Assembly: GCF_000802305.1 (NCBI RefSeq)
Contig: NZ_JTDK01000011.1
Span: 62,001-126,000 of the forward strand
Direction: 5' to 3'
Length of the DNA stretch: 64,000 nt
DNA from: Microbacterium mangrovi
GTDB taxonomy: Bacteria > Actinomycetota > Actinomycetes > Actinomycetales > Microbacteriaceae
Shown here: positions 59,067 to 64,000 of the stretch, in pieces
Layout of the letters: each line of letters begins with the position of its first letter
Numbering within the stretch: the stretch's first letter is position 1
The notes under the pieces: generated by a model
The model's input: the letters and a program-made list of their open reading frames with translations, nothing else
Told to the model about the DNA's origin: nothing
The model's database searches: none
Translations under genes and position numbers: made by a program

Positions 59067-60224
59067 ATGGAACGCGACATCTTTGACGAAGACCACGAGG
59101 CATTCCGCGAGGTCGTCCTGGAATTCATCAAGCGGTACGTCACGAACGAGTCGATCGCCCGCTGGGAGAGCGACGGCGAGATCGACCGCGCGACGATGCT
59201 CGCCGCGGGCGAAGCGGGCCTGATCGGCCTGTCGGTCCCCGAGGAATTCGGCGGAGCCGGGATGCTGCAGGACTACCGCTTCCGCACCATCGTCATGGAA
59301 GAGGTCATCCGCGCCGGTGCCGGATCCCTCGCCGGCGCGTTCGGCATCCAGGACGACCTGGCCGTTCCCTATGTCGTGCACATGGGCACCGACGAGCAGA
59401 AGGCGAAGTGGCTGCCGAAGATGGCCACCGGCGAGGTGCTCGGCGCACTCGCGATGACCGAGCCCGGCGCCGGCAGCGACCTGCGCGGCATCAAGACCAC
59501 CGCGAAGCGGGTCGAGGGCGGGTACCTCGTCAACGGCGCGAAGACGTTCATCTCCAGCGGCAAGACCGCCGACATGGTCGTGACCTTCGTCAAGACCGGC
59601 GAGGGCAACCGTCCCGACGCCTTCAGCCTGGTGATTCTCGAGAACGGGATGCCCGGCTTCGAGCACGGCAAGAAGCTCAGCAAGATGGGCTTCCACGGCC
59701 ACGACACGGCCGAGCTGTCGTTCACCGACGTCTTCGTGCCCCAGGAGAACCTCATCAGCGGCACCGAGGGCAAGGGCTTCATCCAGCTGATGATGAACCT
59801 GCCGCTCGAGCGCCTCTCGATCGCCGTCGCCGGAGCCGCGGCCGCCGAGGCGGCATTCGAGTGGACCCTCGCCTACACGAAGGACCGCCAGGCGTTCGGC
59901 GAGCGGATCATCGACTTCCAGAACACGCGCTTCCAGCTCGCGGACGTCGCCGTCACCGTGGACGCACTGTGGGCGTACGTCGACAAGGCCCTGCTCGCCT
60001 ACAAGGACGGCAAGCTGTCGGCCGAGGAGGCCGCGAAGATCAAGTTCTGGGCCACCGAACGCGAGTGGGAGGTCGTCGACACCTGCGTGCAGCTGCACGG
60101 CGGCTACGGCTACATCACCGAGTATCCGATCGCCCGCGCGTTCCTCGACGCCCGTGTGCACCGCATCTACGGCGGCACCAACGAGATCATGCGCGACATC
60201 GTGAGCCGCCAGCTCGCGAAGTAG
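59067..60224 (+). CDS. Acyl-CoA dehydrogenase, long-chain/isovaleryl type
   Basis: This 385-residue flavoenzyme oxidises an acyl-CoA at the alpha-beta bond. It has TEPGAGSDLRGIKTTA and the FAD-binding segment TKDRQAFGERI. The C-terminal position that holds the catalytic Glu in short and medium-chain enzymes is glycine here (RIYGGTNEIM), while the alternative base of long-chain and isovaleryl enzymes is present (E248 in LPLERL). That places it in the LCAD/IVD group. I start at MERDIFDEDHEAF, with GAGAGGCAGG upstream and a TATCAT hexamer about 50 bp before; upstream codons in the same frame are not homologous. Confidence 0.9.
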   Translation: MERDIFDEDHEAFREVVLEFIKRYVTNESIARWESDGEIDRATMLAAGEAGLIGLSVPEEFGGAGMLQDYRFRTIVMEEVIRAGAGSLAGAFGIQDDLAVPYVVHMGTDEQKAKWLPKMATGEVLGALAMTEPGAGSDLRGIKTTAKRVEGGYLVNGAKTFISSGKTADMVVTFVKTGEGNRPDAFSLVILENGMPGFEHGKKLSKMGFHGHDTAELSFTDVFVPQENLISGTEGKGFIQLMMNLPLERLSIAVAGAAAAEAAFEWTLAYTKDRQAFGERIIDFQNTRFQLADVAVTVDALWAYVDKALLAYKDGKLSAEEAAKIKFWATEREWEVVDTCVQLHGGYGYITEYPIARAFLDARVHRIYGGTNEIMRDIVSRQLAK

Positions 60225-60239
60225 TCGCCCCGAGGTGGG

Positions 60240-60264
60240 TGCCCCGGCCCGCTGGGCCGGGGCA
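60240..60264 (+). terminator. Rho-independent terminator of the acyl-CoA dehydrogenase gene
   Basis: TGCCCCGGCCC and GGGCCGGGGCA form an 11-bp stem with a GCT loop, followed by TCCTGCGTTTTTC. It lies 15 bp after the stop codon. Confidence 0.9.
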
Positions 60265-60310
60265 TCCTGCGTTTTTCGGGCATCCTGCTCGTCCCCCGCG
60301 TCGCCCTCGC

Positions 60311-60979
60311 TCGTCACGATGTGCGGGCCGTGGTGCGTTTCGTGACGACTGAGCCGTTGCGGGCCGCTTCGTTCGTCACGATGCGCGGGCCGGGGTGCGT
60401 TTCGTGACGAGTGAGCCGCTGGCGGCTGCGCCCGGTGGGATGCGGGTCCTCTCGACTCGTCACGATGTGCGGGCGTCCGCTTCGTGACGAGTCAGACGCC
60501 CGGCGCGCTTCGCTCGTCACGATGTGCGGGCCGTGGTGCGTTTCGTGACGAGAGCCGCCGGCGGCTGCGCCCGGTGGGGTGGATGCCGATCCCTCTCGAC
60601 TCGTCACGATGCGCGGGCGTCCGCTTCGTGACGAGTGAGCCGTTGCGGGCCGCTTCGGTCGTCACGAAGTCAGGTCCGGGATGCGTTTCGTGACGAGTGA
60701 GACGGGCCGGCGTGCTTCGCTCGTCACGATGTGCGGGCCGTGGTGCGTTTCGTGACGACTGAGCGTGGGGGATGCCGGGCCGCTTCGCTCGTCACGATGC
60801 GCGGGCCCGGGTGCGTTTCGTGACGAGTGAGCCGCTGGCGGCTGCGCCCGGTGGGATGCCGGGTCCTCTCGACTCGTCACGATGCGCGGGACGCGTGGCG
60901 TTTCGTGACGACTGAGCGTCGGGGATGCCGGGCCGCCTCGCTCGTCACGATGCGCGGCCGGCGCTGCACATCGTGACGA
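60311..60979. repeat. Array of ten palindromic TCGTCACGA...TCGTGACGA units
   Basis: Ten units begin at 60311, 60373, 60457, 60514, 60601, 60659, 60721, 60789, 60874 and 60942. Each has the exact arms TCGTCACGA and TCGTGACGA. Eight are 38 bp long and two (60457, 60601) are 34 bp. The loops share GTGCGGGCC or GCGCGGG near the left arm. Spacers fall into short (23-24 or 30 bp) and long (46-49 bp) classes, the latter with GGCGGCTGCGCCCGGTGGG. The pattern is that of REP/BIME-like elements rather than CRISPR, because spacers are themselves repeated. Confidence 0.9.
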
Positions 60980-60999
60980 CCGGACCCGGCGCCCGCGCA

Positions 61000-61752
61000 T
61001 CAGAACACCACGAACAGCGCCGCCGAGACCGCCCAGAACAGCACGATGAACACCGCGTCGCGGGTGCGGAAGGGGACCGGGTGGCGCTCGGTGCGCGTGG
61101 GGTGTGCACCGAAGGCGCGGGCATCCATCGCGAGCGCCACCCGCTCGGCGTGGCGGATCGCCCCCGCCAGGAGGGGCACGACGTAGCCGAAGCCGCGCGC
61201 GATCGCGGCGAACGGACCGGAGCCGCCGTGGGCACCGCGAACCCGGTGCGCCTGCCGGATCAACTCGAGCTCGTGCCGGAAACGCGGCACGAATCGAAAC
61301 GCCGCGATCGCCGTGTACCCGACGCGGTACGACACCCGCAGCTGCTGCACCAGAGAACGGGCCAGGTCGGGTCCGGAGGTCGTCATCCCCGCGATCAGGG
61401 CGAGCGCGATGATCGCGACGAGCCGCAGGGCTGTGGCGAAGCCCACCTGCAGCGCTCCGCCGTAAAGCGTCCAGCCGCCGATCTGCCACACGACCACGGC
61501 GTGCGAGACGCGGGCGGCATCCGTCCACACCGCCAGCCCGAAGCCGATCACCACGGCCGCGACCGGCAGCGCGAACAGCAGCATTGCGAGCAGCCGCGTC
61601 ATCCGCATGCCGATCAGCAGCGCCGCGTAAGCGAGCACGATGAAGGCGAGCGGGGTCGCGGCATCCCGCACGAACACGAGCACGATCATCGCCGGCAGGG
61701 GAGCGGCGAGCTTGGCCAGCGGATTCAGACCGTCCAGGAACCGGATGCTCAC
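61000..61752 (-). CDS. ECF transporter EcfT subunit (YkoC-like)
   Basis: This 250-residue membrane protein has about five transmembrane helices (residues 15-130 and 225-250) and a cytoplasmic coupling region with EcfT-type Arg motifs (IRQAHRVRG and AMDARAFG). It links the substrate-binding EcfS component to the ATPase. Its start overlaps the stop of the ATPase gene (ATGA), forming an operon of S component, fused ATPase and EcfT. It is last in that operon. Confidence 0.85.
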   Translation of the reverse strand: MSIRFLDGLNPLAKLAAPLPAMIVLVFVRDAATPLAFIVLAYAALLIGMRMTRLLAMLLFALPVAAVVIGFGLAVWTDAARVSHAVVVWQIGGWTLYGGALQVGFATALRLVAIIALALIAGMTTSGPDLARSLVQQLRVSYRVGYTAIAAFRFVPRFRHELELIRQAHRVRGAHGGSGPFAAIARGFGYVVPLLAGAIRHAERVALAMDARAFGAHPTRTERHPVPFRTRDAVFIVLFWAVSAALFVVF

Positions 61753-63488
61753 CGATCGCCTCCGGGGAGATCGGCGATTCGGGTCGCACCGGCGAGCTCC
61801 GGATGCCGCGTGAGGCCCGCGAGCGCTCGCAGCAGCGGCGGCGGACGCAGCCCGGTGCGCTGCAGCAGCGCGTCGTCGGCGAAGATCTGACTGGGCGTTC
61901 CGTCTCCCGCGATGCGCCCGGCGTCCATCACGATCACCCGATCGGCGTGGTCGGCGACCAGCTGCATGTCGTGCGTGACCACCACCACGGTGGTCCCGTG
62001 GGCGTTGAGGTCGGTCAGGATGCCGAGGAGCTCGGCGGCGCGGGCGCGATCCTGACCGAACGTGGGCTCGTCCAGCGCGAGCACCGGGGCCCCCGCGATG
62101 AGCGCCGTCCCGACCGACAGGCGGCGCTTCTGGCCACCGGACAGCAGGAACGGATGGAGGTCGGCGTGGGCCGTGAGACCGAACCGGCCGAGCATCTCGT
62201 CGACCGCCCGGTCCGGGATGCCGCCGAAACGCAGTTCGTCGCGGACCGTGTGCGCCACGAACTGGTGTTCCGGATTCTGGAACACGAACCCGACCGTCCG
62301 CGCACGGGCGCGTGCGTCGAGGCGAGCCAGGTCGGCGCCCGCGATCCGCACCGCCCCGCGCGGTGGGCGGATGACGCCGGCGAGGGCCTGCAGGAGGGTC
62401 GTCTTTCCGGCGCCGTTCGCCCCGACGACGGCGACGAACGAGCCCGCCGCGATGTCGAGGTCGATGCCGTGCAGCACCGCGGTGCGTCCGCGCCGGATGC
62501 GCAGGTCGCGGACCGAGACGAGGGGAGGGGCGGTGAGGGCCGCGACCGGGGGCTCAGGCGTTTCGTCTCGCTGCGCTCGCTCAACGACCGGGGGGTGAAC
62601 GACCGGGGGCTCAACGACCGGGGATCCCGGGATCCGCTCCAGCGCCCCCCGCAGCTGGGTGGGCGTCAGCGGGAGCGGATCGATCGGGTAGCCGGCATCC
62701 TGCAGGCGCAGCGCGGCCAGCGTCGAGACCGGCAGCCACACTCCGAGCCCTGCGAGCGTGCGAGCCCGCGAATGCAGCACCTCGTCGACTGGTCCGTCCG
62801 CGACGAGGCGGCCGCCGGCATCCAGCACGATCACGCGGGTCGCCAGCTCGACGGCCGCGTCGAGGTTGTGCTCGACGAGCACGATCGCGCGGTCCTGTCC
62901 GGCGACCTCGCGCAGCACCGCGTACACCTCGTCGATGCCCTGCGGATCGAGGTTGGCGGTGGGCTCGTCGAGTACCAGCAGCGGGGATCCCATCGCCAGT
63001 GCGGCGGCGATCGCGAGGCGCTGGCGTCCTCCGCCGGACAGCCGGTCGGGGTTGTCGTCGTGCCGGTCGGCGAGTCCGACGCGGCGCAGCGCCTCCGCGG
63101 AGCGCGCCAGCACGTCGGCGACCGGCAGCAGCAGGTTCTCCGGTCCGAACGCGACCTCGTCGAAGACGGTTCCGGTGACCACCTGAGCGTCGGGATCCTG
63201 GAACACCATGCCGACGTGCGCGCTGAGCGCTCCCGGCGTGGATTCGGATGCCACGAGACCGCCCACCTCGATCGTCCCGTCGACGTCGGCGGGAACGTCG
63301 TGGGGGATCAGGCCGTTCAGCGTCAGGGCCAGGGTCGACTTGCCCGAGCCCGACGGTCCGAGCACCAGCACCACCTCGCCGGGGCGCACGTCGAACGACA
63401 CCCCGCGGAGCGCGGGCGACGCGGCATCCGGAAACGACACCGACAGGTCGCGCACGCGCAGCAGGGGCGCCGCCGAAGGGTCAGGCAT
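61749..63488 (-). CDS. Fused ECF transporter ATPase (YkoD-like) with repeat-derived linker
   Basis: This 579-residue protein contains two ABC ATPase domains. The first has Walker A GPSGSGKST (44-52), signature RLSGGGRQR and Walker B LVLDEPTANLD; the second (from about 323) has Walker A GANGAGKT, signature LLSGGQKRR and Walker B LALDEPTFG. Between them, residues about 289-312 (PVVEPPVVHPPVVERAQRDE...) are encoded by a copy of the CGTTTCGTCTCG...CTCAACGACCGG intergenic repeat. It drives the ECF transporter with EcfT and the S component. Both catalytic centres look intact. Confidence 0.9.
   Translation of the reverse strand: MPDPSAAPLLRVRDLSVSFPDAASPALRGVSFDVRPGEVVLVLGPSGSGKSTLALTLNGLIPHDVPADVDGTIEVGGLVASESTPGALSAHVGMVFQDPDAQVVTGTVFDEVAFGPENLLLPVADVLARSAEALRRVGLADRHDDNPDRLSGGGRQRLAIAAALAMGSPLLVLDEPTANLDPQGIDEVYAVLREVAGQDRAIVLVEHNLDAAVELATRVIVLDAGGRLVADGPVDEVLHSRARTLAGLGVWLPVSTLAALRLQDAGYPIDPLPLTPTQLRGALERIPGSPVVEPPVVHPPVVERAQRDETPEPPVAALTAPPLVSVRDLRIRRGRTAVLHGIDLDIAAGSFVAVVGANGAGKTTLLQALAGVIRPPRGAVRIAGADLARLDARARARTVGFVFQNPEHQFVAHTVRDELRFGGIPDRAVDEMLGRFGLTAHADLHPFLLSGGQKRRLSVGTALIAGAPVLALDEPTFGQDRARAAELLGILTDLNAHGTTVVVVTHDMQLVADHADRVIVMDAGRIAGDGTPSQIFADDALLQRTGLRPPPLLRALAGLTRHPELAGATRIADLPGGDR
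62553..62623. repeat. Intergenic-type repeat inside the ECF ATPase gene
   Basis: GCGTTTCGTCTCG (62558-62570) is followed by TCAACGACCGGGG (62581-62593) and two more AACGACCGGGG copies. The same repeat occurs in intergenic DNA at about 3142-3257, 41876-41950 and 49945-49992. Here it is translated on the other strand as the Pro/Val-rich linker between the two ATPase domains. Confidence 0.85.
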
Positions 63489-63497
63489 GGCGGGCCG

Positions 63498-64000
63498 TCA
63501 GCGGCGCACGGTGCGCGCGACGCCGGCGTTTCGCAGGGCGATGCCGATGCGCAGGCCCACCCAGGTCCACAGCAGCGGTCCGAGGATCAGCACCACGTAC
63601 AGCGTGATCACCGCCCACAGCGGCAGGGCCGCCGCGTTCAGTGCGAATCCCATGACCACGGCCAGGGCGCCGCCGACGATCACGGCGGAGATGAAGTACC
63701 GCCAGGTCTGCCACGACCGGTAGCGGGTGAGGGCGGCGATCCCCTCCTGCAGGCCGCCGATCAGCAGCGCGGTGCCGAGATAGCGGGCGATCCACTGCGG
63801 AGCGAATGCGCTCGCGACGAGAGCCGCGAACAGGTGCGTGAGAAGCGCCACCCAGGGCAGCCGCAGCAGCGACTGCGCGATGATGCCGGGGATGACGTGC
63901 GAGCCGAGCACGAGACCGTACAGGACCGGGACCGCGGCGAACACGACCGGGCTGAGGTAGCCGGCGACCGTGGCCAGCAGCCCGGATGCGACGCCGATCG
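63498..64000 (-). CDS. ECF transporter substrate-binding S component, YkoE-like (partial)
   Basis: At least 167 residues of a hydrophobic protein are present; the frame stays open to the window edge, so the start lies beyond it. It has about five transmembrane segments, and the motif GGLQEGIAALTRYRSWQ resembles the LLQGLGAEl.F...YRRW region of YkoE, the hydroxymethylpyrimidine/thiamine-type S component. Together with the fused ATPase and EcfT this would be a YkoEDC-like importer. The substrate is inferred from that resemblance only. Confidence 0.75.
   Translation of the reverse strand, partial: IGVASGLLATVAGYLSPVVFAAVPVLYGLVLGSHVIPGIIAQSLLRLPWVALLTHLFAALVASAFAPQWIARYLGTALLIGGLQEGIAALTRYRSWQTWRYFISAVIVGGALAVVMGFALNAAALPLWAVITLYVVLILGPLLWTWVGLRIGIALRNAGVARTVRR

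Larger units (their letters stand above)
60225..60999. other. Large convergent intergenic region holding a palindromic repeat array
   Basis: This region lies between the ends of the acyl-CoA dehydrogenase gene and the EcfT gene. It contains a terminator (60240-60264) and ten palindromic units (60311-60979). Minus-strand open frames run through it and encode repeated His/Thr/Arg-rich peptides, but unit spacing is not a multiple of three, so they do not look like a gene. Confidence 0.75.

Noticed and set aside
60311-60979. CRISPR array
   Set aside because: Units are palindromes with variable distance, and the intervening segments are repeated with each other, unlike unique CRISPR spacers. No cas gene is nearby.
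60314-61789. Repeat-rich protein genes on the minus strand across the palindromic array
   Set aside because: The frames contain recurring HETH.GP.IVTS peptides, but distances between units are not multiples of three, so no single frame is preserved through the array, and one frame merges into the middle of the EcfT gene.
1-64000. Prophage, transposon or integrative element
   Set aside because: No integrase, transposase, tRNA target, terminase or structural gene was found; the two low-GC loci lack visible boundaries such as direct repeats.

Overview
The window is about 64 kb of chromosome from a high-GC actinobacterium, most probably a Microbacteriaceae close to Microbacterium. This rests on the GC-rich codon use, the actinobacterial gene set (DUF3073, Rv2578c-type radical SAM protein, TipA-like MerR regulator, SufS/SufU, a sterol-carrier-like protein beside purM/purF), and a striking excess of the heptamer GGATGCC/GGCATCC, which I associate with that group. 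No phage, integron, CRISPR, tRNA or rRNA is visible.

Layout. 0-8.5 kb: the end of an alpha-ketoacid dehydrogenase E1-beta gene, a free-standing lipoyl protein, aminopeptidase N, sufS-sufU, a KimA-like potassium importer and an M20 amidohydrolase. 8.6-18.1 kb: a LacI regulator with an alpha-glucosidase and its operator, apt, a GH3 lipoprotein, purS-purQ, a GH1 beta-glucosidase with a CelR-like box and LacI regulator, and purC. 18.1-27.1 kb: PadR with a drug exporter, purD, a siderophore-interacting protein, a ParDE toxin-antitoxin pair, an ABC exporter and an MFS carrier. 27.2-30.2 kb: a compact low-GC locus encoding a 36-residue secreted peptide, a large bacteriocin-immunity-type membrane protein and an ABC ATPase. 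30.5-36.5 kb: an SDR-hydrolase fusion with TetR, small hydrolases, a reductase remnant, and an ArsR-SRPBCC-hydrolase operon. 36.7-41.9 kb: purM-purF and small conserved actinobacterial proteins. 41.9-53.6 kb: a PadR-DUF4097 operon, a TipA-like regulator, an RND exporter, fhs, an aldose epimerase and a DEAD-box helicase with a long repetitive N-terminus. 53.6-57.6 kb: a second low-GC locus, a four-gene operon of secreted protein, lipoprotein, ABC ATPase and FtsX-like permease. 57.9-64 kb: a radical SAM protein, an acyl-CoA dehydrogenase, an array of ten palindromic repeats, and an ECF transporter running off the end.

How it fits together. The housekeeping theme is purine synthesis (purS, purQ, purC, purD, purM, purF, apt) with one-carbon supply (fhs), dispersed among sugar hydrolases and transporters with local repressors. 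Many genes have a -10-like hexamer only 6-7 nt before the start codon, which predicts widespread leaderless transcription. Intergenic spaces, mostly between convergent genes, carry several families of inverted repeats; two families have also entered coding sequence in frame (purC and the ECF ATPase). The two low-GC loci nearly lack the GGATGCC motif, share a logic (small exported product first, then membrane and ABC components in tight translational coupling), and are the best candidates for an undescribed exported-peptide system.
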